Origin: Paenibacillus sp.
GTDB taxonomy: Bacteria; Bacillota; Bacilli; Paenibacillales; Paenibacillaceae
Assembly (NCBI GenBank): GCA_023512345.1
Contig: JAILZT010000007.1
Span: 124,001-188,000, forward strand
Direction: 5' to 3'
Length of the DNA: 64,000 bases
Each line of letters opens with the position of its first letter. Position 1 is the first letter of the stretch. The translations under genes were made by a program, and so were the position numbers. The notes beneath the pieces are model-generated. The model ran no database searches and had not been told where the DNA came from. It worked only from the letters and a program-made list of their open reading frames with translations. Shown piece by piece: positions 8,685 to 17,851 of the stretch.

Positions 8685-10562
8685 ATGACGCGTAAGACAA
8701 GACTTACGATGGACAACCTGAAGCTAAATAACCTGCCTTTACGTTACAAGCTTATAGTACACTTTTTACTGATCAGTATCTTACCTTCCATTGGTCTGGG
8801 GTTATTGATTGGCTGGACTGTTGAACGGATCGTAGAGGATCAGAGTAATGAGAATACCATTCAACTGATTGGCAAAGTAAATACTGCACTGGAAAATGAT
8901 GTTGAAAATCTGCAAAAGGTCACCTATCTGATTTCATTTGATCCAGGTATACAGAATTTCTTAAAAGGGAATATGAAGGAAGTCTCTAGTGGAATTACAG
9001 GAACCTACAGTGGTGAATCTGCCGAGTATAATATTCGCAAATTTCTGCAAGGGTTTACGACACTTAGCTCAGAAATCGCCGGAATTATGGTTGTGAACAG
9101 TCAGGGAGACTTCATTAGCAATGAAATGTATACACGCTCTGGTACCAGTGTCACGAACGAAGAGTGGTACAAGGAAGCGGTTGAGAATAAGGGGATTTTC
9201 AAAATTGTGGGTCATCCGTATGGTAGGGCTGTAAAGTCTCATGTGGATTACAAAGAAAGTGATGTCGTATCGGCAGTAAGAGCTATTATTGATCCGGAGA
9301 CTCAGGTTGTGCAAGGTGTTGTGCTGGTGGATTTGAAGCTTCGGGTCATTGCAGAAACAGCAAAAGATGTCACACTTGGCAAAACAGGTTATTTGACCGT
9401 AGTGGATAGCAGCGGAGATATGATCTACACACCACAGCACTCGCTTATGAAAAATATTCCGATGGATCTATTCACAGACACTTCAGGAATTTCTTCTAAA
9501 AAAATAGATGGGCGGAATTTGCAGCTTATTTATAGAACGTCACCTTTTACAGGTTGGACTACTTTGGGAGTCTTTCCGATGGAGGAATCGGCCTATGGCG
9601 TCCGTGAAATCACGTTTAATGTCGTTACTTTTGTATTCGTGGTCTGCATGCTGGGAATGACAGCTTCATTTTATTTAGCCTATTCCATTTCCCGGCCTAT
9701 CGGACAACTCATGTCCTTTATGAGCAAGGCAGAATCTGGTGATTTAACGATCCGTTACTGGGGAGAGCGTTCTGATGAGATTGGGATGCTGGGACGTAGC
9801 TTTAATGCCATGCTTGCCCAAATTTCCCGTTTGCTCTCTTTGACGGAGCTTCAGGAAAGGCAGAAGAGGGAAGCCGAGCTGAGAAGCCTGCAAGCCCATA
9901 TCAAGCCTCATTTTTTGTATAACACTTTGGATACGATCCATTGGATGGCTAGGAATAAAGGGGCGGAAGACATTGCGGAAGTGGTTCATTCATTGTCACG
10001 ACTCTTCCGTCTAGGCTTAAGCAAGGGGAGTGATATTGTTCCTTTGGCGGATGAGCTTGAGCATATTGTCAGCTATCTGAAAATTCAGCAGGTCAGATAT
10101 AGCAGCAAGCTTGCCTATAGTATTGAAGCAGATCCACAGCTCCAGGAGTTTTATGTATTGAAGTTATTGCTGCAACCTATTGTAGAAAATGCAATTTATC
10201 ATGGGATTAAAGAGCGGCGTGGTCCAGGACATATCTCTATTGAAGTGACCGAGTCAGCAGGGGATCTATCCTTGATTGTTCGGGACAATGGCGCCGGTAT
10301 TTCACCGGACAAACTGGCTATGTTAAGACAGAGGTTGGACAGTATTGGGCATAAAACTGATTCAGGTGAAGCGGAGCAATATCTCCCAGATAGTAAGGGA
10401 AGCGGGTATGGAATTCTGAACGTACAGGCGCGGATTCGCTTAACCTACGGTCTAGAATACGGCCTGCATATCGATAGTGAATTAGGAGTTGGAACCACCG
10501 TGAGTGTGCGGCATCCAATTGTCCGAGATAGCTACAATACGCATAAAAAGAAAATAGAGTAA
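8685..10562 (+). CDS. Sensor histidine kinase, YesM type
   Basis: 625 aa. The order is: N-terminal membrane helix (about 22-46), a 250-residue extracellular Cache-like sensor region, a second helix (about 306-330), HAMP linker (SISRPIGQLMSFM...), the YesM-family His_kinase motif with phospho-acceptor H409 in KPHFLYN, and a HATPase domain with NAIYHG (N box), RDNGAG (G1) and GSGYGILN (G2). Start ATG 8685 has AGGGGGTG at 8670-8677; TTG 8682 is the alternative. It lies 24 nt behind the sugar-binding sensor gene and 21 nt before its response regulator, so all three are one operon. It probably reads sugar occupancy of the 7647-8660 protein. Confidence 0.92.
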   Translation: MTRKTRLTMDNLKLNNLPLRYKLIVHFLLISILPSIGLGLLIGWTVERIVEDQSNENTIQLIGKVNTALENDVENLQKVTYLISFDPGIQNFLKGNMKEVSSGITGTYSGESAEYNIRKFLQGFTTLSSEIAGIMVVNSQGDFISNEMYTRSGTSVTNEEWYKEAVENKGIFKIVGHPYGRAVKSHVDYKESDVVSAVRAIIDPETQVVQGVVLVDLKLRVIAETAKDVTLGKTGYLTVVDSSGDMIYTPQHSLMKNIPMDLFTDTSGISSKKIDGRNLQLIYRTSPFTGWTTLGVFPMEESAYGVREITFNVVTFVFVVCMLGMTASFYLAYSISRPIGQLMSFMSKAESGDLTIRYWGERSDEIGMLGRSFNAMLAQISRLLSLTELQERQKREAELRSLQAHIKPHFLYNTLDTIHWMARNKGAEDIAEVVHSLSRLFRLGLSKGSDIVPLADELEHIVSYLKIQQVRYSSKLAYSIEADPQLQEFYVLKLLLQPIVENAIYHGIKERRGPGHISIEVTESAGDLSLIVRDNGAGISPDKLAMLRQRLDSIGHKTDSGEAEQYLPDSKGSGYGILNVQARIRLTYGLEYGLHIDSELGVGTTVSVRHPIVRDSYNTHKKKIE

Positions 10563-10583
10563 CTGCTCATGGAGGTACTAGTT

Positions 10584-11798
10584 ATGGAATGCTGGAGAGT
10601 GATGATTGCAGATGATGAATACATTATCCGAGAAGGAATTCGGCAGTCGGTGGATTGGGAAGGACTAGGGCTGGAGGTTGTAACGGAGGCGGAGGATGGG
10701 GAGGAAGCGCTGGAAAATGCTCTGAAATACCGCATTCATATCGCTCTCGTTGATCTCAACATGCCAATTATGCACGGAATCGAGCTGATGAAGAGACTTA
10801 GAGAGCAGCTGCCTGCCTGCAAAATTATTGTAATTACCGGGCATGACGAGTTCACCTACGCTCAGGAATCGATTAGACTGCAAGTAAATGATTATATTCT
10901 AAAACCCGCTGATCCCAAACAGCTGACACAGGTGATACGTGGAGTACGGGATGAGCTGGAATCTGAGCGTCAGAAGAGTCAGCATTTGGCCCAGGCGTCC
11001 AGGCAGATCCTGAAGAATTTCCCGCTGCTGCGTGAACGCTTTTGCCAAGAATGGTTGGATGGAAACTTGAGTCAGGCTGAAATAGAGGAGCAACTTCAAT
11101 TTTTACAATTGCCGCTAGTGCGGCCTGAATTGCTCGGAATTATCCGTTGGCGGTGGGAAGTACAAAATTCAGGAATGAAGGAGAATGAACGACAGCTGTT
11201 TATGTTTGCGATAGAGAATATCGCGACGGAGTTATTGAGCGAATACCCAAAAGCTATCTTTCGTGATTCTAGCGGTCTGATTGTAGTTCTTCTGTGGGAG
11301 AATGCGGAAGCAGTGCTAGCGCGTGTAGAGCAGGAGGTTCGACTTAACCTGAAGATTGCAGTAGAAGTGGGCATTGAACCCGTTGAGGGGGAAATTACAC
11401 AGTTGGCTGCCGCCTACCGTAAGTGTAGAGTCACTCTATCCAAAGAAGTTCCCTTATCCCCGCTGGTCCGAAGAGCAAAGCAATACATGCTTGAGCATTA
11501 TAGTGAATATGGCTTAACCTTGGATTCTATGGCAGGCATGCTGCAAGCGTCACCTGTCTATCTTAGCAGGCTCTTCAAGCAGGAGCTTGGAACATCCTTT
11601 GGGGCGTATTTGACCCAAATTCGAATTCGGAAGGCTGCACAGCTGTTGAATGCAACGGATATGAGTATTAATGAGGTTGCTGAGCGGACAGGTTATGAGA
11701 CGCAGCATTATTTCAGCACCTCTTTTAAAAAGCAAACGGGTGTATCTCCCCTGCAGTTCCGCAAAGGGGCATCTCCGGAAGACGGTAGTGTAACATAG
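10584..11798 (+). CDS. AraC-type response regulator, YesN type
   Basis: 404 aa. The N-terminal receiver domain has the acidic pair D10/D11, phospho-acceptor D57 (ALVDLNMP) and the conserved lysine in LKPADP. A linker of about 160 residues follows. The C-terminal AraC double helix-turn-helix (about 300-395) has the family signatures SPVYLSRLFKQELGTSF and RIRKAAQLLNATDMSINEVA, then GYETQHYFSTSFKKQTGVSP. Start ATG 10584 has GGAGG at 10571-10575; ATG 10569 is in frame but overlaps that site. Cognate of the kinase just upstream. The likely target is the ChvE/GguAB-type importer at 13138-17015. Confidence 0.93.
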   Translation: MECWRVMIADDEYIIREGIRQSVDWEGLGLEVVTEAEDGEEALENALKYRIHIALVDLNMPIMHGIELMKRLREQLPACKIIVITGHDEFTYAQESIRLQVNDYILKPADPKQLTQVIRGVRDELESERQKSQHLAQASRQILKNFPLLRERFCQEWLDGNLSQAEIEEQLQFLQLPLVRPELLGIIRWRWEVQNSGMKENERQLFMFAIENIATELLSEYPKAIFRDSSGLIVVLLWENAEAVLARVEQEVRLNLKIAVEVGIEPVEGEITQLAAAYRKCRVTLSKEVPLSPLVRRAKQYMLEHYSEYGLTLDSMAGMLQASPVYLSRLFKQELGTSFGAYLTQIRIRKAAQLLNATDMSINEVAERTGYETQHYFSTSFKKQTGVSPLQFRKGASPEDGSVT

Positions 11799-11799
11799 G

Positions 11800-12230
11800 G
11801 ATTACTTTCATCCAAATCGTGGTCATTATTAGCCTGCCGAGAAAATAGCCTAATAAACTTAATGCATAAGAAATCACTATACACGTTATTAATAATCCTT
11901 TGTCTGAGGGAAGGTCTAACAACAGATTCAATCCATAGGAAGGTCCTGCGAAAATAAAAACAGGTATAAGTGCTATTCTAATGATTTAAACCAAAAAGCT
12001 AAAGCACCTAATAATCCTCCAGCAATCCAGTAAAGGGTTGTAAATGTTATGAAATTTCGCCTTACCTTAATAGCCATAATTAAACTAAATAACAGCCACA
12101 TTATATTAAAAAGAAAAGAAGCAATTTGTTGTACCCGAGTGGGTGGTCCCCCCCATAAGATATCCATTAAAGTTAACAACACTAAAGGGAATGGCTACTA
12201 TATCAGGGCAAATATTAAGTTTTTTAACAT
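11800..12230 (-). pseudogene. Broken membrane-protein gene
   Basis: Read on the minus strand, an excellent AGGAGGT (12237-12243) precedes ATG 12230. The frame begins MLKNLIFALI, hits TAG TAG after ten codons, then continues in the same frame as a hydrophobic protein (LLTLMDILWGG..., ...LYWIAGGLLGALAFWFKSL) to a stop near 11973. A second frame then carries on with ALIPVFIFAGPSYGLNLLLDL and CIVISYALSLLGYFLGRL. Two stops and a frameshift therefore break one small protein of about 140 residues with about four membrane helices. It ends head-on against the response regulator gene. Family not recognised. The lesions could be checked as sequencing errors. Confidence 0.6.
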
Positions 12231-12244
12231 AGGTTTACCTCCTC

Positions 12245-12385
12245 TTAAATAATTACAATGGATCACGGTGTCTGCGGATAAAATCTGAATACAGCTTATC
12301 CTTTCGAAGCTAGCTTTCCTACGAATAGCTCTCAGGCGGTCGTTGTTGCCCCTACATTTTCGAAAGTCCTTTTTGTTCGTGTTTT
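12245..12385 (-). other. Structured leader-like region upstream of the broken gene
   Basis: On the minus strand, directly upstream of the broken gene's RBS, several pairings are possible: GGATAA near 12300 with TTATCC near 12280, AGCTA with TAGCT around 12305-12330, and a GGGGCAACAACGACCGCC segment with CGAAAG motifs. This density suggests a structured RNA leader or another mobile repeat. It matches no riboswitch consensus I could recall. Confidence 0.25.
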
Positions 12386-12503
12386 CACTTTTTTGTGATT
12401 TTCTTTTGGTGAACTTATTTACATGAGACTAGCAATTAAGATTGAGCCAAATAGCAGCATACTAGAGTATATATATTTTAAAGTAGATTGTGATAGAGAA
12501 CGC

Positions 12504-12688
12504 TATGCGGACCACAGATCCCTTATTGTCTATATATAGCTCTATTAGTAAGTTATGCGGACACAGAAGCCGTTATTTATGGATATTGGTCTATTTATGG
12601 CCTGATTCTTGGGAATAAGGTCTTCTGAGTCCATATAGATATGGAATTCAGGTAAACGGACTAAATAGCGTCACCTGGGTCCGTATAG
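12504..12688. repeat. Cluster of four 25-bp GGAC-type repeats, both orientations
   Basis: Direct copies begin ATGCGGACCACAGATCCCTTATT near 12506 and ATGCGGACACAGAAGCCGTTATT near 12555. Inverted copies occupy about 12613-12637 and 12663-12688; read on the minus strand they are CTATATGGACTCAGAAGACC... and CTATACGGACCCAGGTGACG.... The same unit occurs at 58139-58272. Spacing is about 50 bp. No coding potential. Confidence 0.55.
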
Positions 12689-12752
12689 CTTACGCATTCT
12701 TCTTGATTACTTAGAAAAGGGAACGGAGTGACGGAGGGGGATTTTGGAACTG

Positions 12753-12835
12753 GAAGAGCGATAGCGTCCGCCTTTGTCTCCGGATTTCATCCGCTAATAG
12801 CGGTATCAATACAGAAATCTGGAGACAACAGCGGC
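12753..12835 (-). repeat. Dispersed hairpin repeat, copy 2 (inverted)
   Basis: TGTCTCCGGATTT (12775-12787) pairs with AAATCTGGAGACA (12815-12827); an inner CCGCTA A TAGCGG stem sits in the loop. On the minus strand the AAAGGCGGACGCT tail aligns with copy 1 at 3472-3540. No T run. Confidence 0.6.
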
Positions 12836-12993
12836 TGGAAGTCCAAACATTCACCGTAGTCACGACCAAACCCATAGTATATAACTTTAAGTAAATTATT
12901 CCCGTTCATTTCCTTTTATCTAAAATTTTTGTTTGTATAGGGTATTCCTAGGCCAATGCTGGCTTTTAGGAGCCCTTCTTTTTTTTCTATTTA

Positions 12994-13007
12994 TGAAAAC
13001 GCTAACA
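12994..13007 (+). promoter_or_regulatory. cre site (CcpA operator) upstream of the monosaccharide importer
   Basis: TGAAAACGCTAACA fits the degenerate cre consensus TGWNANCGNTNWCA at every fixed position. It lies 131 nt before the chvE-type start codon, so the importer is probably under carbon catabolite control by CcpA-HPr(Ser-P). Confidence 0.75.
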
Positions 13008-13137
13008 AAGGTTCTGATTTTATAAAAACAGTAGTTTCATTGTAAATACGACGCCCATACTGCCTTGCTATACTCAAATTGTCAAACGGAACAAAGGTTT
13101 CGTAAAGACAACAGAATAGTTCAGGGGGTATGGCCAA

Positions 13138-14220
13138 ATGAAAAAGTATTCATGGATGATGTTGACGATGGCACTTGTACTTATTTTATCCGCATGTGGA
13201 AATGGTTCTAGTGGCAGTTCTGAAGGAGATAAAGGCAAGGTCGGGATTGCAATGCCTACCAAATCTTCGGAGCGTTGGGTAAATGACGGTAACAACATGG
13301 TAAAAGAGTTCGAGAAGCTGGGTTATGGTACAGACCTTCAATACGCTGAGGACGTTGTTGAAAATCAGGTTTCCCAAATCGAGAACATGATCACTAAAGG
13401 TGTCAACGCAATTGTAATCGCTTCAATTGATGGTGAGGCACTAACAGATGTTCTGCAAAAAGCGCATGACGCAAACGTAAAAGTTATCGCTTATGACCGT
13501 TTAATTAAAAAGAGTGAATATGTAGATTATTATGCTACTTTCGATAACTTTAAAGTTGGGGTCCTTCAAGGTTCATACATTGAAGAAAAGCTCGGACTAA
13601 AAGAAGGCAAAGGTCCTTTCAACATTGAACTGTTCGGCGGTTCACCTGATGATAACAATGCTTACTTCTTCTTCGATGGCGCAATGTCCATCCTGAAACC
13701 TTATATTGAATCAGGCAAGCTGGTTGTTCGCAGTAAACAGACTACTATGGATCAAGTGGCTACCCTTCGTTGGGATGGTGCTGCTGCACAAGCCCGTATG
13801 GATAACCTGTTGAGCGCGAACTATGCTTCCGACAATCTGGATGCTGTTCTTTCACCTTATGATGGTATCAGTATTGGTATTCTCTCCTCCCTTAAAGGTA
13901 TTGGTTATGGTTCAGGGGATAAGAAGCTCCCAGTTGTAACGGGTCAAGATGCGGAACTTGCTTCCGTGAAATCTATCCTGGCTGGCGAACAGACACAAAC
14001 GGTATTCAAAGATACTCGTGAGCTTGCAAAGAAAGCAGTAGAGATGACTGAAAGCGTACTTAAAGGTACAGAAGCAGAAGTGAATGATACAAAGACCTAT
14101 GACAATGGTGTCAAAATCGTACCAGCTTACTTGCTGGAGCCGGTATCCGTTGATGCTGCTAATGTAGATAAGGTTCTCGTAGAAGGCGGTTATTACACGA
14201 AAGATCAGCTTGGCCAATAA
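13138..14220 (+). CDS. chvE: Multiple-monosaccharide ABC transporter substrate-binding lipoprotein (ChvE type)
   Basis: 360-aa lipoprotein with lipobox LSAC and lipidated C20, followed by a Gly/Ser linker and a type I periplasmic-binding domain: [91 protein letters not shown]. These segments are characteristic of ChvE-like proteins that bind arabinose, glucose, galactose or xylose. The next two genes are the matching ATPase and permease. RBS CAGGGGGT before ATG 13138; a perfect cre site lies 131 nt upstream. The 7647-11798 three-component system is the probable activator. Confidence 0.9.
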   Translation: MKKYSWMMLTMALVLILSACGNGSSGSSEGDKGKVGIAMPTKSSERWVNDGNNMVKEFEKLGYGTDLQYAEDVVENQVSQIENMITKGVNAIVIASIDGEALTDVLQKAHDANVKVIAYDRLIKKSEYVDYYATFDNFKVGVLQGSYIEEKLGLKEGKGPFNIELFGGSPDDNNAYFFFDGAMSILKPYIESGKLVVRSKQTTMDQVATLRWDGAAAQARMDNLLSANYASDNLDAVLSPYDGISIGILSSLKGIGYGSGDKKLPVVTGQDAELASVKSILAGEQTQTVFKDTRELAKKAVEMTESVLKGTEAEVNDTKTYDNGVKIVPAYLLEPVSVDAANVDKVLVEGGYYTKDQLGQ

Positions 14221-14315
14221 TTTGCGGTAAAAATTAAGGATGCGGCGGCGGGACTGAATAAAGCCTGCTTGCCGCGTCCGTCATTACAGTCACAAGGAAA
14301 GCTGGGTGAAAAGCA

Positions 14316-15845
14316 TTGACAGACTACATTTTAGAGATGAAGGGAATAACCAAAACGTTTCCTGGGGTTAAGGCACTCTCAAATGTTAATTTAAAGGTTA
14401 AAGAAGGCGAAATTCACGCATTATGCGGAGAGAATGGCGCCGGTAAATCTACTCTAATGAAAGTTCTCAGTGGTGTTTATACTCACGGAAATTATGAGGG
14501 GGATATTTTATATAAAGGGCAGGTTTGCCAGTTCAAAGATATTAAGGATAGTGAAAGTCTAGGGATTGTTATTATCCATCAAGAACTGGCGCTGATTCCG
14601 TACTTGTCGATTTCGGAAAACATCTTCCTCGGGAATGAGCAGGCGAAGCGTGGGGTGATCAACTGGAACGAAACGACGGTTAAGACAAGAGGATTACTGC
14701 AAACCGTCGGCCTTAAGGAATCGCCGTTTACACAGGTATCGACTATAGGGGTCGGTAAACAGCAGCTGGTAGAGATCGCAAAAGCACTCTCCAAGGAAGT
14801 TAAGCTGCTTATTCTCGACGAACCCACTGCGGCGCTCAATGAGGATGATAGTGAGAATCTGCTGGAGCTCATTTTGGAGCTCAAAAAACAAGGGATCTCG
14901 TCCATTATCATTTCGCATAAATTGAACGAAATCGAGAAGATAGCGGATTCTGTAACGATTCTTCGGGATGGGCAGACGATACAGACTCTGGACATGAAGA
15001 AAGATCAGGTTACGGAGGATGTCATTATCAAGGGAATGGTTGGGCGTGATCTGACTAATCGATATCCTGAACGCACTCCACAGATTGGTGAAACCATCTT
15101 CGAAGTCCGGAATTGGGAAGTGTACCATCCGACTCAACAGGATCGCAAAATGCTGAATAATATCAATATGCATATCCGCCGGGGTGAAGTGGTTGGAATC
15201 GCAGGATTGATGGGTGCTGGACGAACAGAGCTTGCCATGAGCGTCTTCGGCAGATCTTACGGGAAACGCATCAGCGGCCAAGTATTCATGCACGGCAAAG
15301 AAGTACATTTAACAGACATCAACAAGGCTATGGAACACGGTTTGGCCTACGTTACAGAGGATAGAAAGCATTACGGACTGATTTTAATTGATGACATCAA
15401 ACGCAATATTTCATTGAGCAGTTTGAAGAAGTTATCCAAGCATGGCGTAATTAACGAGAACGAAGAAGTGCTGGTTGCGGAGGAATATCGTAAGAAGCTG
15501 AATATCAAATCTCCAAGTATTTTGCAAAAAACAGTGAATCTTAGCGGTGGTAATCAACAGAAGGTTGTACTGAGTAAATGGATCTATACAGGGCCGGATA
15601 TTCTCATCTTGGATGAGCCTACCCGTGGTATTGACGTAGGTGCTAAATATGAAATTTACTCCATTATCAATCAATTGGCATCCGAAGGTAAAGGTGTGCT
15701 GGTCATTTCCTCGGAGCTACCCGAAATTCTTGGGATGTGTGACCGGATTTACATTATGAATGAAGGGCATATCAGCGGAGAAGTAGATCGGCAGGATGCA
15801 TCGCAGGAGACATTAATGAAATACATGACACGAAGCAGGGGGTAA
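14316..15845 (+). CDS. gguA: Monosaccharide ABC transporter ATPase (GguA/MmsA type)
   Basis: 509 aa with two fused ABC domains, as in RbsA/XylG/MglA transporters. Domain 1 has Walker A GENGAGKS (38-45) and Walker [12 protein letters not shown], with a weak signature ([14 protein letters not shown]). Domain 2 (about 255-500) has the degenerate [10 protein letters not shown] loop, the canonical signature LSGGNQQK and [15 protein letters not shown]. Start is TTG 14316: family members begin with the same (S/T)xYILEM segment, which the next ATG (14337) would cut off. It lies 95 nt after the binding-protein gene and 6 nt before the permease. Energises uptake by the 15852-17015 permease. Confidence 0.92.
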   Translation: MTDYILEMKGITKTFPGVKALSNVNLKVKEGEIHALCGENGAGKSTLMKVLSGVYTHGNYEGDILYKGQVCQFKDIKDSESLGIVIIHQELALIPYLSISENIFLGNEQAKRGVINWNETTVKTRGLLQTVGLKESPFTQVSTIGVGKQQLVEIAKALSKEVKLLILDEPTAALNEDDSENLLELILELKKQGISSIIISHKLNEIEKIADSVTILRDGQTIQTLDMKKDQVTEDVIIKGMVGRDLTNRYPERTPQIGETIFEVRNWEVYHPTQQDRKMLNNINMHIRRGEVVGIAGLMGAGRTELAMSVFGRSYGKRISGQVFMHGKEVHLTDINKAMEHGLAYVTEDRKHYGLILIDDIKRNISLSSLKKLSKHGVINENEEVLVAEEYRKKLNIKSPSILQKTVNLSGGNQQKVVLSKWIYTGPDILILDEPTRGIDVGAKYEIYSIINQLASEGKGVLVISSELPEILGMCDRIYIMNEGHISGEVDRQDASQETLMKYMTRSRG

Positions 15846-15851
15846 TACAAA

Positions 15852-17015
15852 ATGGGAGCCATAGGTGAACTTTTCAAAAAAAATATCCGCCAATACGGCA
15901 TGATTATTGCACTGATCTTTATATCCATATTCTTTCAAATTCTTACAGACGGAATTTTGCTCAAACCGCTTAATGTAACGAATCTGATCCTCCAGAACAG
16001 CTATATCCTTGTACTGGCAATCGGGATGGTGCTAGTCATTATTACCGGTCATATAGATCTTTCAGTAGGGTCAGTGGCCGCTTTTATCGGGGCATTGTCA
16101 GCCATAATGATGGTGGATATGCAAATGAATCCAGTCCTCGCTGTTATCCTCTCCTTGCTAATGGGCGCACTTGTAGGTGCCTGGCAGGGGTTCTGGGTAG
16201 CCTATATCAAAATACCAGCATTCATAGTTACACTAGCGGGGATGTTGTTATTTCGCGGTTTAACGATGATCGTCCTCAATGGACAATCGATTGCTCCTTT
16301 TCCTAAAACGTTCCAAAAAATCAGTTCCGGGTTTATACCCGATATTTTTAATGGAAGCTCGTTTCATGTGCTAACCCTTGTTATAGGAGTGCTTCTGTCC
16401 GCTCTTGTGGTGTATCAGGAGACTAGAACTCGTAAAATACAGGCCAAATACGGCTTTGAGCAATCCTCTGTATGGGTTTCTGTAGCAAAGGCAGTTGCAC
16501 TTATCATCGTTATTAATGCATTCACTTTCGTAATTGCACAATATAACGGTATTCCGAATATTCTAGTCATTCTTTTGGTCCTTATCGCAATATACTCCTT
16601 CGTAATGAACCGGATGACTATGGGCCGGCACATTTACGCACTGGGTGGTAATGAGAAAGCAGCAAGCCTTTCTGGTGTAAAAACCAAGCGAGTTACCTTC
16701 TGGGTATTCGTCAACATGGGAGTATTAGCCGCTTTATCAGGACTTGTATTCGCTGCCCGGTTGAATTCTGCGACACCTAAAGCAGGAACAAACTTCGAGC
16801 TTGATGCAATTGCTGCTTGCTTTATTGGTGGAGCATCTGCGTCAGGAGGTATCGGCACGGTAATCGGAGCGATTATCGGAGGTCTCGTTATGGGTGTCAT
16901 GAACAACGGGATGTCGCTTGTAGGTCTGGGTGTTGACTGGCAGCAGGGAATCAAAGGACTGGTGCTTCTGCTGGCGGTCGGATTTGATATCTATAATAAA
17001 TCAAAAACCTCATAA
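15852..17015 (+). CDS. gguB: Monosaccharide ABC transporter permease (GguB/MmsB type)
   Basis: 387-aa polytopic membrane protein of the BPD_transp_2 family with roughly ten helices. Hallmarks: GMVLVIITGHIDLSVGSVAAF near residue 60, AYIKIPAFIVTLAGMLLFRG, the long cytoplasmic GGNEKAASLSGVKTKRVTFWVF loop near residue 265 and GGASASGGIGTVIGAIIGGLVMGVMNNG towards the end. The 6-nt gap from the ATPase gene shows cotranscription. A terminator (17041-17074) closes the operon. Confidence 0.93.
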   Translation: MGAIGELFKKNIRQYGMIIALIFISIFFQILTDGILLKPLNVTNLILQNSYILVLAIGMVLVIITGHIDLSVGSVAAFIGALSAIMMVDMQMNPVLAVILSLLMGALVGAWQGFWVAYIKIPAFIVTLAGMLLFRGLTMIVLNGQSIAPFPKTFQKISSGFIPDIFNGSSFHVLTLVIGVLLSALVVYQETRTRKIQAKYGFEQSSVWVSVAKAVALIIVINAFTFVIAQYNGIPNILVILLVLIAIYSFVMNRMTMGRHIYALGGNEKAASLSGVKTKRVTFWVFVNMGVLAALSGLVFAARLNSATPKAGTNFELDAIAACFIGGASASGGIGTVIGAIIGGLVMGVMNNGMSLVGLGVDWQQGIKGLVLLLAVGFDIYNKSKTS

Positions 17016-17040
17016 GATTGTGTGAGTTATCAGTATTTGC

Positions 17041-17074
17041 GGCCGCTTCCAGTTCGTTCTGGAGCGGTCTTTAT
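17041..17074 (+). terminator. Intrinsic terminator of the monosaccharide importer operon
   Basis: CCGCTTCCAG / CTGGAGCGG stem around TTCGTT, followed by TCTTT. Confidence 0.8.
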
Positions 17075-17135
17075 TGCAACTTGCGGTGACTGACAAACCA
17101 GTAGATAATAGGAGGTAAAAAAGCGGGAGGCCCCC

Positions 17136-17762
17136 ATGCAGTTAATTGCCATGATTACGATGCTCATTGATCATATAGGATATATTTTTTTCCCAAATGA
17201 TATGGCCTGGAGATATGTAGGAAGGATTGCGTTTCCTATCTATTGCTACGCAGTTGTGCAAGGTCATCTTCATACCTCATCCAAACCAAAATATTTATTA
17301 CGCCTGCTGCTGATTGCACTCCTGGCCCAACTGCCCTACAATATGGCGCTGGATCCCAAAGGGTTAAATGTCGTATTCACACTACTCTTGTCTGCAATTG
17401 TCTTGGTAGTGCTTGATCGATTTCCGAAGGTATGGTTTGGTGTGTTGTTTGTTGCGGTAGTAAGTCTATTCATGGATTATATCCCTATGGATTACGGTGC
17501 TTATGGTTTGTTGCTTGTGCTGTTATTTCGATATACCAAATCTTATTGGTTGGTATTCACTCATCTTGCATTGAATTTATTTTACTTAGTTTATAATGGA
17601 TGGTTAATTCAGATGGCAAGCCTTCTACCAACCTTGGTTATTGCATTGGGTCCAACATTTTGGGGGCATATGGAGAAAAGGCGTGTTCCTCGTTGGCTGT
17701 GGTGGTCATTTTACCCGGGTCATTTAATGATTCTTGCCTTAGTAAAAATGTATTATTATTAG
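17136..17762 (+). CDS. TraX family membrane protein
   Basis: 208 aa with about six membrane helices. The start MQLIAMITMLIDHIGYIFFP followed by WRYVGRIAFPIYCYAVVQGH is typical of the TraX family, whose founding member N-acetylates F pilin during conjugation. In Firmicutes chromosomal copies occur outside conjugative elements and their substrates are not known. No conjugation genes are nearby. RBS GGGAGG at 17125-17130 before ATG 17136. Confidence 0.88.
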   Translation: MQLIAMITMLIDHIGYIFFPNDMAWRYVGRIAFPIYCYAVVQGHLHTSSKPKYLLRLLLIALLAQLPYNMALDPKGLNVVFTLLLSAIVLVVLDRFPKVWFGVLFVAVVSLFMDYIPMDYGAYGLLLVLLFRYTKSYWLVFTHLALNLFYLVYNGWLIQMASLLPTLVIALGPTFWGHMEKRRVPRWLWWSFYPGHLMILALVKMYYY

Positions 17763-17782
17763 AAAAGTGTGAAAATTGATAA

Positions 17783-17811
17783 TTTACAAAACTTACCCCG
17801 ACTGAGATAAT
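17783..17811 (+). promoter_or_regulatory. Putative sigma-A promoter of the lipoprotein gene
   Basis: TTTACA (17783-17788), 17-bp spacer, GATAAT (17806-17811); 40 nt before the start codon. Confidence 0.5.
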
Positions 17812-17851
17812 ATACGAGTTATCAAATTATCCCAGGTAGAGGAGAAATGCA

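Larger units (their letters stand above)
12386..12993. other. Repeat-rich intergenic block
   Basis: About 600 bp without a convincing gene. It holds four copies of a 25-bp GGACTC-type repeat (12504-12688) and one copy of the hairpin repeat (12753-12835), then AT-rich sequence leading to the cre site upstream of the importer operon. Confidence 0.6.

Noticed and set aside
12049..12252. 67-aa + strand frame
   Set aside because: It is the antisense of the broken membrane-protein gene, which has the better RBS and hydrophobic pattern.
12245..12385. Known riboswitch upstream of the broken gene
   Set aside because: The motifs fit none of the consensus patterns I could recall (TPP, SAM, c-di-AMP, c-di-GMP, M-box, manganese, guanidine), so it is listed only as structured.
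14694..15308. 204-aa minus-strand frame
   Set aside because: Lies fully inside the GguA-type ATPase gene on the opposite strand; the ATPase motifs are intact.
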